Assembly: GCA_000708835.1 (NCBI GenBank)
Contig: DF238763.1
Location: 1 to 64,000 of the forward strand
DNA: 64,000 nt
Direction: 5' to 3'
DNA from: Klebsormidium nitens
Lineage: Eukaryota; Streptophyta; Klebsormidiophyceae; Klebsormidiales; Klebsormidiaceae
How positions within the stretch are numbered: the first letter of the stretch is position 1; every line of letters starts with the position of its first letter. Both the position numbers and the translations under genes were made by a program. This document shows positions 17,930 through 28,343 of this stretch, piece after piece. Below the pieces are notes generated by a model. It was not told the DNA's origin. It was given only the letters and a program-made list of their open reading frames with translations, and did no database searches.

Positions 17930-18545
17930 CTCCGTAGGGAATTGGAGCGAAGAGTCACACTTTCAAAAAGTGTGGAGCGTAGATAAAAAAAAAACTTTTT
18001 TTTTCAGCGCCAGCGGGGGCGTCAGCCCCAGTAGCAAAAAGCCACTCCCATACAGGAATTGGAGCGAAGAGCCACACTTTTTGAAAGTGTGGAACAAAGT
18101 GGGGCACGTTAGTGCCACGAATTCAATCACTCCCCCCGGGAGTGGAATGAAATAAAAAAAGAGATTTTTTTGAATTCAATCACTCCCCCCGGGAGTGGAA
18201 TGAAATAAAAAAAGAGATTTTTTGAATGAAATCACTCCCCCCTCGGGAGTGCAATGAAATCACTGATGGGGCTATTGCCCCCTGCTCCGCTCCACTCCCC
18301 TCCAGGGAGTGGCTCTTCGCTCCCGATAGGGAGTGGAGCGTAGATTCAAAAAAAACTTTTTTTTCAGCGAAGGGCCACACTTTTTGAAAGTGTGGCTCTT
18401 CGCTCCACACTTTCAAAAAGTGTGGCTCTTCGCTCCACACTTTCAAAAAGTGTAGAGCGAAGCAGGGGGCAATAGCCCCATTCGTGGCTTTTCGCTCCCA
18501 TACAGGGACTGGAGCATAGAGAAAACAAAATCTTTTTTTGTCTCA
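17930..18545. repeat. dense hairpin repeat tract, atp6 to nad6
   Basis: At least four CACACTTT..AAAGTGTGG hairpins, three CACTCCCCCCGGGAGTG cores, A-run/T-run modules and paired GGGGCTATTGCCCC modules fill this 600-bp tract. Spurious frames on both strands translate the repeats. The rest of the spacer (17788-17929, 18546-18943) shows no gene. Confidence 0.88.
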
Positions 18546-18943
18546 TCTTAATGTTAATAGGGCGTGCAAGAGAATGAGGCTGGTGCCCCGTACTTCAACG
18601 AATCTATTCATTCTTTTATTTGAGTTTTGAGTTTCCAGCTCCGCCTCAAACTTCTTTTCTAAGCAAATGTGGATCTACGCTCATCCATTTCACCCCCCTT
18701 TAGACTTCATTGCACTAGGAGGGCTACAACCCATTTGATTGGTGAGTTTATCGCCTCCAGCTAGGCGCCACTTGCGAAAACCAACACTTTATGAAAGTGT
18801 TCGCTTCAATATCCTCACTCCGCTTTCTCACTGACCTGCACCCCAAAAAGAGCAAAGGGCTTAACACCTTTGATTTCAAAAAAAGGGCTAAGGGTTTAGA
18901 AAGCTTTTTTTCAATAGCCAAACAGAATTTTATCAATCGAAAT

Positions 18944-19573
18944 ATGACAATTGAAACAGTACTCTTCTCTCTTTTTTCTAGCATTGCGTTAATCTCCGGG
19001 CTTATGGTCATACGAGCAAAGAATCCTATTCACTCTGTGCTCTTCTTAATCTTAGTCTTTTGTAATGTATCTGGCTTACTAGTACTATTAGGTGTTGAAT
19101 TCTTTGCAATGATCTTTTTGGTTGTTTATGTGGGGGCAATTGCAGTTCTGTTCTTATTCGTTGTAATGATGCTAAATATTCAAATTGCTGAAATGCAAGA
19201 GAATGTTCTACGCTATCTTCCAGTAGGCGGTATGGTTGGACTGATTTTTTTACTTGAGATTTTTTTAGTGATTGAAAATGATCTCATTCCCGTATTTCAA
19301 TTGACAGATTCTACAGCTCATTCGGCTTTAAACTTTGAAATGTTCGTCAATAAAATCCAATCTATTCCAAACATTGAGGCTATTGGGCAAATATTGTACA
19401 CTCATTCTTTTTACTTTTTTATTTTGGCAAGCTTAATTCTACTTGTAGCCATGATTGGCGCCATAGTGCTTACTATGCATAAGACTACACTTGTGAAAAG
19501 ACAAGAAGTTTTTAAACAGAATGCAATTGATTTTGCAAAAACAATTCATAAGATCCGCTCTGCACAAGAATAA
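18944..19573 (+). CDS. nad6: NADH dehydrogenase subunit 6
   Basis: Membrane subunit of complex I. From the ATG at 18944 the product is 209 residues, with five hydrophobic helices and the conserved NPIHSVLFLILVFCNVSGLL and FVVYVGAIAVLFLFVVMML-type helix carrying the pi-bulge region. The open frame extends upstream to 18791, but that stretch is Lys/Ser-rich and not family-like, so the internal ATG is chosen. The charged C-terminus ends KIRSAQE. Confidence 0.96.
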   Translation: MTIETVLFSLFSSIALISGLMVIRAKNPIHSVLFLILVFCNVSGLLVLLGVEFFAMIFLVVYVGAIAVLFLFVVMMLNIQIAEMQENVLRYLPVGGMVGLIFLLEIFLVIENDLIPVFQLTDSTAHSALNFEMFVNKIQSIPNIEAIGQILYTHSFYFFILASLILLVAMIGAIVLTMHKTTLVKRQEVFKQNAIDFAKTIHKIRSAQE

Positions 19574-19614
19574 GCTAACACAAAAAATGAGCGTAGCAAA
19601 TCACTCACGCTCTT

Positions 19615-19800
19615 ATTAGAGGGTGGAATGAGCAAAGAGCCACGAATGGGGCTGTTGCCCCCTGCTTCGCTCTACACTTTTTGAAAGTGTTGAGCGAAGA
19701 GTCACTCCCCGAAGGGGATTGGAGCGAAGAGTCACTCCCCGAAGGGGATTGGAGCGAAGAGTCACTCCCCGAAGGGGATTGGAGCGTAGATAATAAAAGA
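19615..19800. repeat. three tandem 30-nt hairpin units
   Basis: Three perfect copies of GAGCGAAGAGTCACTCCCCG (continuing AAGGGGATTG) lie at 19692..19781, each with hairpin CTCCCCGAAGGGGA. They are preceded by GGGGCTGTTGCCCC and CACTTTTTGAAAGTG hairpins. Confidence 0.9.
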
Positions 19801-20136
19801 CTTTTTTTGCAGCTTTTTCACCGTATCTCGGGCCGCTAGCTCCTTTAATCAAAAAAAGATTTTTTGGGATAAAAAAGAGGCAGCTGCCCAATCAACGTAC
19901 GGGTTGGGAGATGAAACTGAAAATTATTCCCAAAAAGAAACAAAGTCATTATAGCTCAGAGAATAAAATCAAAAAGAATTCTGTGGATGAACGAAAAAAA
20001 ATTTCGCCATTTTTTTCTTTTTTATTTTAGAAAGACTTATGATGTTCTTTTTTAGGCAGCAGTTTTTGTTTTTTTAAGGAAAGAAATAGAGATGAAATTT
20101 GTTTTTCATTGACCAATTCTTTACTAAGCTTTGTTT

Positions 20137-20209
20137 TCTCTAGTAGCTCAGAGGTTAGAGCGTGTGGCTGTTAACCACAATGTCGTTGGTTCAAATCCAA
20201 CTTAGAGAG
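20137..20209 (+). tRNA. trnN: tRNA-Asn(GUU)
   Basis: Acceptor TCTCTAG/TTAGAGA, anticodon GTT in loop CTGTTAA within stem TGTGG/CCACA, T-arm GTTGGTTCAAATCCAAC, discriminator G. Confidence 0.94.
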
Positions 20210-20329
20210 GCTTCGTAAAGATAATACAAAGTTGCTTGATTGGAAATGAAAAAGATTTTCAAATCATCTTTTATTAAAAAGTTCTATAAAATTTCAAGCA
20301 AAACCAATCCCCTAAGAGATTGGATAGGC

Positions 20330-20480
20330 TTTTAGTGGGGCGAGCGCCCCCATTTCATTCAAAAAAATCTCTTTTTTTATTTCATTCCACTCCCGGGGGG
20401 AGTGATTTCATTCGTGGCACTGACGTGCCCCACTTTGTTCCACTCCATATCGGGAGCGAAGAACCACTCCCCTGCGGGAA
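20330..20480. repeat. hairpin repeats between trnN and cox2
   Basis: GGGGCGAGCGCCCC, CAAAAAAATCTCTTTTTTT, CACTCCCGGGGGGAGTG and GTGGCACTGACGTGCCCCAC modules occur in sequence. This string of modules in the same order is also seen at 41430-41580 and 43100-43280. Confidence 0.85.
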
Positions 20481-20643
20481 GTAAAGTGACTCTGTATTGA
20501 AAAAAGAAAACTCGTCGTTTTACTCAATACCTTCTTGGGTTAACGGCTCTTCACTCCCTAAAAGTCTTCTCTCGTTTGTATTCCCTCTTTTTGAGCCATG
20601 ATATAAAAATGGCTTGCTTACGAGTAATTCTATAGTTTGCAAA

Positions 20644-23600
20644 ATGACTGACTTTCTTTTTTCTCGAGCATGGATGGATGCGCCAGAAGCGTGGCAATTA
20701 GGATTTCAAGATGCCGCAACGCCAATGATGCAGGGAATTATTGATCTGCATCAAGATATCTTCTTTTTTGCAATCATAATCTTAGTGTTTGTGCTTTGGA
20801 TGTTGTTGAGGTCTTTATGGCATTTTTACTACAGTAACAATCCAATCCCAGAAAGAATTGTCCATGGCACCACAATTGAAATTGTGTGGACAGTTGTACC
20901 TAGTATTATTTTGATGTTTATCGCTATACCATCTTTTGCACTCTTGTACTCGATGGATGAGGTTGTAGACCCTGCAATTACTATTAAGACAATAGGCCAC
21001 CAGTGGTACTGGACTTATGAAGGGCGACCGTGAAGTTGCCAAATGAATTGATCACAGAAGCTACACTCCCTCTAAAATCGAAAGGAAAAAAAGAAAGAAG
21101 GGAGAGGAGCTTCGATCCACTGCAGTTGTCTGCAGTGAAACGGACGCGACTAGTCTGCGGGGTCTCGCCCTGCGGATAACAATAGCATGTCGCGAAAGGG
21201 GAGCTTGAGGTCTGCCAGCCTTAGAGTGCTCCCCGACCGTAGCCTTAATGATGCAGATTAGCGGGTTATTCGCGAAAGTGAGGTGTGTGTGGGTTGTCCA
21301 ACCAGACGCGTTCGGCTAGGCCATTTGGCATCACAGCGTCGTTTTCTTGTGCCACGTTGATTCGTAGCGAAAGGCACCAAGACAGAAAAGAAAACCAGAT
21401 ATCAATATGATTCTCATAAAGCACCAGAAACTAGTCTGTAGCATTTCTCGATTCATGCGCAATCACTTCGAACGCGTAGGAATAGGCGCATTTGGCAGAA
21501 CCGGTGAACCTCGAACAGTAGGGATTGCTTTCGAGGGACAGAGGGCCAGTAGTACCTGCCTACCCGAAAGGGACCTGGTAACAGGAAAGCGCTCGTTATT
21601 TCGAGCAAAAGGGAAGGGGCCTAAATCGATGGACTGTGGGCAGAGCTACAAAGGCAAACACCTGCAGGACGTCGCATATCGTAAATGGAGCAGTCTTTCT
21701 TTTTCTAGCTCGGATGAGCTTGGGTCGCCGACCTCGACATGGATTGAAAGGCTGTCTACACTTCAGGGGTTGAGACCAGGGGCGAAAGCGCAAAGGCTAT
21801 GGGCCTTGGTCGACGATATCAACCTATGGGTTGCCGCCTATAAGAAGCTTGCCCCTAATCCAGGGTCTATGACCAAAGGAGGGGCAGGGGGAACGATAGA
21901 TGGCACATCTATGCGGTCACTAAAAGCACTACGAGATAGTGTAGTAGAATGCAAATTTCGATTTGGCACGACTCGTCGAGTCTATATCCCCAAACCACAA
22001 GGCGGCAAAAGACCGCTTGGGATTCCAGAGTTCCAAGACAGGCTAGTGCAAGAAGTGGTACGTACCATATTGGAAGCCATATACGAACCAAAATTCTTAC
22101 CGAATTCTCATGGATTTCGACCAGGCAGATCACAACATACTTGTCTAAAGCAAATAAGAAGAGATTTTCGTGGAACAATTTGGTACATAGAGGGGGATAT
22201 ATCCAAATGCTTTGACAGCATCAATCATGACTTTCTTTTAAGAACTCTAAGTTACTCTATCCAAGATCACAAATTTCTAGCACTCATAAAAACGGGTCTC
22301 CAAACAAACACCCTAATGCCGGAGAAGAATATAGAAAAAACGCTGGTAGGCACACCGCAAGGGGGTGTTTGTAGCCCTCTGCTTTCGAATATAATGCTCC
22401 ATGAACTTGATGTATTTCTTGCGAAGCTGAAAAGAATCATAGATCGGGGCAAAGAAAGAAAAATGAGCAGGAAGTACGGGGCGCTTACAAGCTTACGATC
22501 TCGCGCGAAAAAATCAGGGTCGATTCAAAGATATAGAGATTCGTTAAAGCAGGCTAGAAAGGTCGGATATGGCGACCCTCTTGATGTCCATTTTCGAAGG
22601 CTGAATTTTGTGCGATATGCTGATGACTTTCTTATAGGAATCATTGGCCCACGAAAGTTAGCCACGAGAGTGAAGGAACTAATAAGCCGATTTCTCAGTG
22701 CTAAGCTTAAACTGAAGTTAAGCGCTGAAAAAACGCTCATTACTCGCGCAAGAGGGAGCGACATACCATTTCTTGGGTACAAAATCAACCACGGTCCATC
22801 AAATATGTACACGTACAGACGAAGGTACCAAGGGAAATGGAGAACTGTTCGAGTGCGTAGAGCAGGGCATATACGGCTTTTAGTTCAAATGAAAAAAGTG
22901 ATTGGGAGTTTAGCGTCAAAGGGATTTTGTGACCGATACGGTGAACCAAAGCCCAACTTTCATTCCTTCCAAGATCCGCAAAGCTACACTGTGAGCCGAG
23001 TTGGATCCATCTTACGGGGCATAAGTCACTATTATCACTTGGCAGAGACCAAGCGCAAGTGTGTTAGTCGGGTGTCTTCCATCCTTACCCATTCATTGGC
23101 CAAAACCTTTGCTGCCAAGTTTAAGCTGGGCACGAGGAGCAAGATCTTTGCTCTGGCTGGCAAAGACTTGTCAAGGCCATTGAAGGCTAAGCCAGGGAAG
23201 ACTGCCGCAGGCATTACTGACTTGAAATTGACACAATGGGCTATAGAAGCTGGAGGAAACCTCAAGGGCACTCTCAAAGGGATCCCCTATACGAGTGCGC
23301 GAGATGTGAGCAAGCCAGATCTGCTCCCCTTGCGTCCTCAATGGAAACGAAAAAAAAAGATAGGAATTTCCAAGATCCGTTAGAAAAGCTCCGCTGGAGA
23401 GGTCTTCGAGGTAGAACCAGCCTTATGGCTACGTGTGCGGTATGTGGCAGCACGGATGAGGTCGAGATGCACCATGTAAGAGCCCTGAAAGATCTAAAAG
23501 GTAGGGACTTCGTAGAGCAACTCATGATCGCTGCCCGTAGGAAGCAGATTCCGCTATGCCAAGAGCATCATTTTCAAGCCCACGGTAGGAGGAAGACGAA

Positions 23601-24118
23601 AGAATAAGCAAATTACCTATAACTGAAGATATTACGATTGGTGAGCCGTGTGATGGGCGACTATCTAGCACGGTTCGGAGAGGACTTTAGTATCTCAAAG
23701 AGGTGCTGTATAGGTTGCGCTTTGGGTGAACTTTTCACTCTATTATTCTGATTACAATCAGTCTGATGAGCAATCATTAGCCTTTGATAGTTATATGATT
23801 CCAGAAGAAGATTTAGAGTTGGGTCAGTTAAGATTGTTAGAAACAGACAACCGACTGATTGTGCCAGCAAATACCCATGTTCGTATGATCATTACCTCTG
23901 CAGATGTGCTTCACAGTTGGGCAGTTCCTGCTTTAGGAATCAAATGTGACGCTGTTCCCGGACGCTTAAACCAAAGCTCCGTCTTCATTAAAAGAGAAGG
24001 GGTCTATTATGGTCAGTGTAGCGAGTTGTGTGGCGTGAATCATGGCTTTATGCCGATTGTAGTTGAAGCTGTTTCACTCGATGATTATGTTCAATGGGTC
24101 TCTAACAAGCTTGAATAA
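20644..24118 (+). CDS. cox2: cytochrome c oxidase subunit 2, split by a group II intron
   Basis: Cox2 carries the CuA centre that takes electrons from cytochrome c. Exons are 20644..21021 (126 codons) and 23744..24118 (124 codons plus stop). The join is phase 0, between Glu of [10 protein letters not shown] and Tyr of [11 protein letters not shown]. Exon 1 has two hydrophobic helices. Exon 2 has the CuA ligands in [17 protein letters not shown] and [20 protein letters not shown]. The ATG at 20644 ([20 protein letters not shown]) matches the family N-terminus better than the upstream in-frame TTG at 20614. The joined length, 250 residues, is normal. Confidence 0.95.
21407..23607 (+). CDS. group II intron reverse transcriptase/maturase with HNH domain (frameshifted)
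   Basis: Intron-encoded protein that assists splicing and retrohoming. The first frame (21407..23383, 658 codons) has the RT fingers and palm: [20 protein letters not shown] (about residues 190-209), [25 protein letters not shown] and the catalytic FVRYADDF (about 402-409), followed by a maturase (X) domain. The HNH-type C-terminus ([18 protein letters not shown]...CQEHH) is in the next frame, to 23607. The frames meet at a run of nine A (about 23350-23358), so a one-base indel there, natural or a sequencing error, splits one original protein. Confidence 0.9.
23643..23676 (+). ncRNA. group II intron domain V
   Basis: The 34-nt element pairs GAGCCGTG with CACGGTTC and contains the AGC-type catalytic triad near its 5' side (GAGCCG). 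It lies 67 bases before the 3' splice site, the expected place. Confidence 0.9.
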
Positions 24119-24214
24119 TAAGAATAACAATCAAGTGTAGTAAAGCAAGGCTACGTTCAAATCAGTCCAATAAAAAATGCGTTAGCCTTTTTTATTGATT
24201 AAGAGAGTTTGAGC

Positions 24215-24345
24215 TACCAGCTGCGCTGACAAAAATCTTTTTTTCTTTTCACCCTATCCACTCTCTTGAAAGAGCGGCTACGCTGAAAAAAAAATTCTTT
24301 TTTTCTCTTTTCGCTCCACTTCCAAGAGGAAAGTGGTTCTACGCT
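24215..24345. repeat. hairpin repeats between cox2 and cox3
   Basis: GAAAAAAAAATTCTTTTTTTC-type and CGCTCCACTTCCAAGAGGAAAG modules are visible. No gene lies in the 253-bp gap. Confidence 0.75.
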
Positions 24346-24371
24346 CCAGCAGCATAAAAAAAACAAGCGCT

Positions 24372-25166
24372 ATGAATTCTCAAAAACATCCTTTTCATTT
24401 AGTTGATCCAAGCCCATGGCCATTGTTTGGTTCCCTTGGAGCTCTTGCAAGCACAATGGGCGGCGTCATGTATATGCATTCTTATACCGGAGGTGGGTCA
24501 CTCCTAAGTTTAGGGCTTGGAATGCTGATCTATACCATGATTGTATGGTGGCGAGACGTTGTACGAGAAGCTACTTATGAGGGGCACCACACTGGTCTTG
24601 TTCAGATCGGGCTCCGATATGGCATGATACTCTTTATTGTTTCAGAAGTTATGTTCTTTTTAGCTTTTTTTTGGGCGTTTTTCCACTCAAGTTTAGCCCC
24701 AACTGTAGAGATTGGAGCAATCTGGCCTCCAAAAGGGATTGAGGTGCTGAACCCTTGGGGAATCCCGTTTTTGAATACTTTGATCCTTCTTTCGTCTGGC
24801 GCTGCAGTGACTTGGGCACACCACGCGATTCTTGCTGGGAATAAGCAGCAAGCTATCTATGGTCTAGTCGCAACGATCTTACTTGCTACGCTTTTTACTG
24901 GATTTCAAGCTATGGAATATGTCGAAGCACCCTTTACAATCTCGGATGGTATTTACGGGTCTACATTTTTTTTAGCCACTGGCTTCCACGGATTTCACGT
25001 GTTTGTGGGAACTTTGTTCTTGCTTGTTTGTTGTATTCGACAGGCAATGAATCACTTTACACCAAAACATCATTTTGGGTTTGAAGCTGCGGCTTGGTAT
25101 TGGCATTTTGTTGATGTAGTTTGGTTATTCTTGTTTGTATCTATTTACTGGTGGGGCGGGGCTTAG
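24372..25166 (+). CDS. cox3: cytochrome c oxidase subunit 3
   Basis: Core membrane subunit of cytochrome c oxidase. From the ATG at 24372 the product has 264 residues and seven hydrophobic helices. It starts [20 protein letters not shown] and contains [16 protein letters not shown] (about residues 58-73), the [20 protein letters not shown] loop and the C-terminal [20 protein letters not shown]. The frame opens 13 codons earlier (24333) within a repeat, but the conserved start is the internal ATG. Confidence 0.98.
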   Translation: MNSQKHPFHLVDPSPWPLFGSLGALASTMGGVMYMHSYTGGGSLLSLGLGMLIYTMIVWWRDVVREATYEGHHTGLVQIGLRYGMILFIVSEVMFFLAFFWAFFHSSLAPTVEIGAIWPPKGIEVLNPWGIPFLNTLILLSSGAAVTWAHHAILAGNKQQAIYGLVATILLATLFTGFQAMEYVEAPFTISDGIYGSTFFLATGFHGFHVFVGTLFLLVCCIRQAMNHFTPKHHFGFEAAAWYWHFVDVVWLFLFVSIYWWGGA

Positions 25167-25249
25167 TACTAAAAACGAGCAGTGGAAGATCAAAGCCGCT
25201 AGAGGGGTCACAGCAGCTCCAATCCCCTGCGCCGAATGGCTCTTTGCTA

Positions 25250-25565
25250 AAAAGACTCTTTTTCTCTCTTCTCTTTTTGGGCGAGCGCCCACCAATGAAA
25301 TCACTCCCCCCGGGAGTGGAATGAAATCACTCCCCCCGGGAGTGGAATGAAATCACTCCCCCCGGGAGTGGAATGAAATCACTCCCCCCGGGAGTGGAAT
25401 GAAATCAAAAAGAGATTTTTTTGAATGAAATCACTCCCTCTCCGGGAGTGGAACAAAGTGGGGCACGCCAGTGCCACTAATGAATTCCGAGAAGAAGTGG
25501 GCTGTGCTAAAAAAAAAGACTCTTTTTTTTTATCTACGCTCCACACTTTCGAAAAGTATGTCTTT
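25250..25565. repeat. four tandem 26-nt hairpin units plus modules
   Basis: Four perfect copies of AATGAAATCACTCCCCCCGG (continuing GAGTGG) occupy 25294..25397. They are followed by CAAAAAGAGATTTTTTTG, GTGGGGCACGCCAGTGCCAC and CACACTTTCGAAAAGTATG modules. Confidence 0.92.
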
Positions 25566-25655
25566 TCGTTCATTCCAAAAAATATTCTTTGTCTTACTCT
25601 TTTATTAATGCAAAAGAGCGAAATAAATAAGCAATCATACAAAATCAATATCACA

Positions 25656-26252
25656 ATGGCTCAAAATACAGCATACATTCAATCTTTAATTTCAATCGCT
25701 CCGCGATGGATCACTCAGCTTAGGGTTTCAAAGAATGAAATTGTGATTTATACGAAACCAGAGTTTGTTTATGCTTTGCTTACTTTTTTTAAAAAGCACA
25801 CAAGCACACAGTACAAAGTATTGGTAGATATTTGTGCTGTAGATTACCCTTCTAAAGAGCATCGTTTTGAGGTTGTTTATAACCTATTGAGCGTTCTTTA
25901 TAATTCACGCATACGGATCAAAACAAATGTGGACGAGATTACGCCTATTCGCTCTGTTTCGGACTTGTACCCCTCAGCCGGTTGGTATGAAAGAGAAGCA
26001 TGGGATCTTTTTGGTGTTTATTTTTCAAATCATTCTGACTTACGCCGTATTTTAACAGATTATGGCTTTGAAGGGCATCCATTAAGAAAAGACTTCCCTT
26101 TAAGTGGGTACACAGAAGTGCGGTATGATGATTCAGAAAAGCGCGTTGTTTCAGAAAAGATTGAGCTTAGCCAAGAATTTCGCTTCTTTGACTGCACAAG
26201 CCCGTGGGAAGATCAGGCAAATCAGTTGTTTATAAAGCCAAAAAAGGTCTAA
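25656..26252 (+). CDS. nad9: NADH dehydrogenase subunit 9
   Basis: Peripheral-arm subunit of complex I (30 kDa subunit, NuoC homologue), next to Nad7 at the quinone site. From the ATG at 25656 the product is 198 residues. It includes [20 protein letters not shown] (about residues 53-72), [18 protein letters not shown] and the signature [19 protein letters not shown] (about 146-164). The open frame continues upstream through repeat sequence to 25425, which is unlikely to be translated. Confidence 0.97.
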   Translation: MAQNTAYIQSLISIAPRWITQLRVSKNEIVIYTKPEFVYALLTFFKKHTSTQYKVLVDICAVDYPSKEHRFEVVYNLLSVLYNSRIRIKTNVDEITPIRSVSDLYPSAGWYEREAWDLFGVYFSNHSDLRRILTDYGFEGHPLRKDFPLSGYTEVRYDDSEKRVVSEKIELSQEFRFFDCTSPWEDQANQLFIKPKKV

Positions 26253-26959
26253 TCTTTTGTAAACTTTGGGGGTCGAGCTATAAAGCAGGGATGAAAAAAA
26301 AGAATCGCTTCAATAATGCACCCCAGTGGGGCAAGAGCTCACTAGCGACCCAAAAGAATAAGCAATTATGGATGTAAACAAAAGAAAAGCAACAAAGTTT
26401 TGAAGTGCAGAGTATCCTCATAAGGCATTGGGGCGAAGAACCACAGTTTTGAAAGGGGTGGTACGTAGTAGGAGGCAATAGCCCCATTCGCGTTCTTTTT
26501 TTTTCTTTTCAGCATTGTAGCGACCCATTTCAATGACAGACGCAAATTCCCCGGCAGCCCCCCATCAGCGTCTGCCCCCGTTCAATCTCGATCGGACTCA
26601 ATTTGTTCACGCATACAATTGCTTTTTTTTGCCATTTCTTGGCCTAGTCAATGAAATTCGCGAGTAACCCGCGTGAGACTGGCGCCTCCCACATCGTTTT
26701 CGTAAGTAAAAGTCTTTTTGAGTACGCTGGGAAGAACGCAAGCTCCGCAAAGTTTTTAGGGGGGTGAATGCCCCCCCGCTATACTACATCACCACTCCCT
26801 CGCAGGAGTGATCTTGTTTTAGTGCAGAGTGACTTCGTTTTTTTAAGAGAGTAGGCCATTCGGTCTTACTCTTTATTGTTTCTTTCTTTTTCTTGTTTTC
26901 AAGAGGGCTAAGAAGCTCGTTGCTGTGAAATAAGCAACATTTTTTATCTTTTATAAACT
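26253..26959. other. spacer nad9 to orf326 with an unexplained GC-richer block
   Basis: No protein gene is seen. About 26540-26780 is less AT-rich than normal spacer. It contains a hairpin CAGACGC...GCGTCTG (26542..26577) enclosing CCCCGGCAGCCCCCC and shows no coding pattern. It might be a remnant of foreign DNA or a structured RNA; I recognise neither. Confidence 0.5.
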
Positions 26960-27940
26960 ATGAACTTAAAGTTTACAACGGTAAGAATCCATTCATCCGC
27001 TTTGTTACAATACCGTACTTCAACTTACCAAAAAAAAAGAGCAGAAAATAGTTCATTTGGTTTTGAACTTAATGAGATTAATATTTTACATAGTATAGTA
27101 GGCACACAACTTGGGGGTGTGGCCTCATTGACTTCCGGTCTAGTTTTAATGGCAGGAAGACCCCCTCAAGATCCTTTAGACAAAGGAAAAGGGAAGATTG
27201 AGTGGGTGGAAGAAAAGTCCCAACCACCATCTCTTTACCAGGGATCTGAAGACAAGAGGGAGGAAATGACTTTTGGAACGCCAGAACCATATAACCCAGA
27301 TCGTGACTTTGATGGTCCTACCGATCCGCAATTGGAAAATGCAATGTTGGATTTAGATGAGGGTGGAGTTGTATCAGCAGTTGCGTCTACGGCAAAACGA
27401 ATTCGAAGGGGTTTTTTTGATGCTCCACTTGCCGAGGGGTTGCCATCACAGGGCAGCACCTATTCTCCTAACAATCAAAAGGATATGGAGGAGGAAGATT
27501 TCGTCTCTCCTCCGGGAAAAAACGAGAATTCTAGGAATCCATCGGGCGCTTTAAGCTTCGTTTCAAGTTCAATATCGAATTGCATACGCGATCATGATAT
27601 TGATCAAATTCGGAATGAATGCGTCACGCATATACAAAATTTGTGGGCGTGTTCGTTTGCCCTTTCGATCAATGTGCTTTTGCGCAGAGGACTTCCAACT
27701 CTGCTAAAAAAATTTCCAGAAGGATCACCCTTTGCAATTCAATACCCCCGGCTTTATAGGTGGTTGCAAAACCTTTGTGACACTGTACAAAAAAATGGGG
27801 ATACTGTTATGCTAGTTTTTTCTGCGTATATCGCTTTTTCTGCGTTTCTCTTATGGGCAAATGTATGGTCTTTGGTAAACATTGCTAAAAAGACATACGA
27901 CTTCTATAAGAAATATAAGAAAAACAATCCCAACGCTTAA
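26960..27940 (+). CDS. hypothetical protein, 326 aa, C-terminal membrane segment
   Basis: I do not recognise this protein. The ATG at 26960 opens a 326-codon frame with ordinary amino acid composition and no repeat modules. Residues 1-65 are mixed, about 49-67 is a weakly hydrophobic Gly-rich segment (VGTQLGGVASLTSGLVLMAG), about 70-200 is hydrophilic and rich in Pro, Asp and Glu, and about 280-305 is a strong membrane helix (GDTVMLVFSAYIAFSAFLLW) followed by a Lys/Tyr-rich tail. It lies between nad9 and atp1. Its length makes chance unlikely, and it may derive from an integrated plasmid or be a lineage-specific gene. Confidence 0.65.
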   Translation: MNLKFTTVRIHSSALLQYRTSTYQKKRAENSSFGFELNEINILHSIVGTQLGGVASLTSGLVLMAGRPPQDPLDKGKGKIEWVEEKSQPPSLYQGSEDKREEMTFGTPEPYNPDRDFDGPTDPQLENAMLDLDEGGVVSAVASTAKRIRRGFFDAPLAEGLPSQGSTYSPNNQKDMEEEDFVSPPGKNENSRNPSGALSFVSSSISNCIRDHDIDQIRNECVTHIQNLWACSFALSINVLLRRGLPTLLKKFPEGSPFAIQYPRLYRWLQNLCDTVQKNGDTVMLVFSAYIAFSAFLLWANVWSLVNIAKKTYDFYKKYKKNNPNA

Positions 27941-28343
27941 CATATTTTTTCTTATAGATCAGCAATTTCACTACAAAATGAATGACTTGGCATCACACTC
28001 AAAAAAAGAAAGCCCTGGTTGATAACTGCTTGAATAAAAGCAATGTTTTGCTGTGCTGTTGAGAATAGTAGACCCCAAAGGAAAGAAGGGAGTGGTACAG
28101 GGCAGTGAACTGAAGTTGGGGGCATTTGCCCCCACTCACGAAAATTTCCCTCAATCATTGAATTCAACAAGTGCAATAAGATTTAGGATTCTCAAAAAAG
28201 AAGTAGACAAAAGGAGGCACCCCAATAAGGGGGCTCCTGCTCCCTTATTTGTTTGCTATTTTTTCCTTTGTTTCCACACAAATTTTTTTTTCATCAGGCT
28301 ATAGTTGCTGAAATCAGTAACATTCTTTTCTCTATTATAAAAT
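27941..28343. other. spacer orf326 to atp1
   Basis: No gene. The block about 28215-28290 (GGCACCCCAATAAGGGGG, then CTCCTGCTCCCTTATTTG and TTCCACACAAAT) resembles 42768-42835 downstream of rps4, so it is a dispersed repeat distinct from the hairpin modules. Confidence 0.55.

Larger units (their letters stand above)
21022..23743 (+). mobile_element. group II intron in cox2 (2.7 kb, ORF-containing)
   Basis: The intron interrupts cox2 between two conserved codons. Near its 3' end is a clear domain V (23643..23676) with GAGCCGTGTG and CACGGTTC arms, then a domain VI-like region, and the intron ends with AT, as group II introns do. The 5' end reads GGGCGACC rather than the usual GTGYG. It encodes a reverse transcriptase/maturase in domain IV. 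Its base composition is clearly richer in GC than neighbouring mtDNA and hairpin repeats are absent, which suggests recent acquisition. Confidence 0.93.

Noticed and set aside
24333-24371. Longer N-terminus for cox3 and similar upstream extensions for nad6, nad9, rpl16, cob and atp9
   Set aside because: The extra codons are repeat or low-complexity sequence and the conserved N-termini start at internal ATGs.
26540-26780. RNase P RNA or tmRNA
   Set aside because: The conserved P4 words of rnpB and the tRNA-like ends of tmRNA were not found; only a short hairpin is visible.
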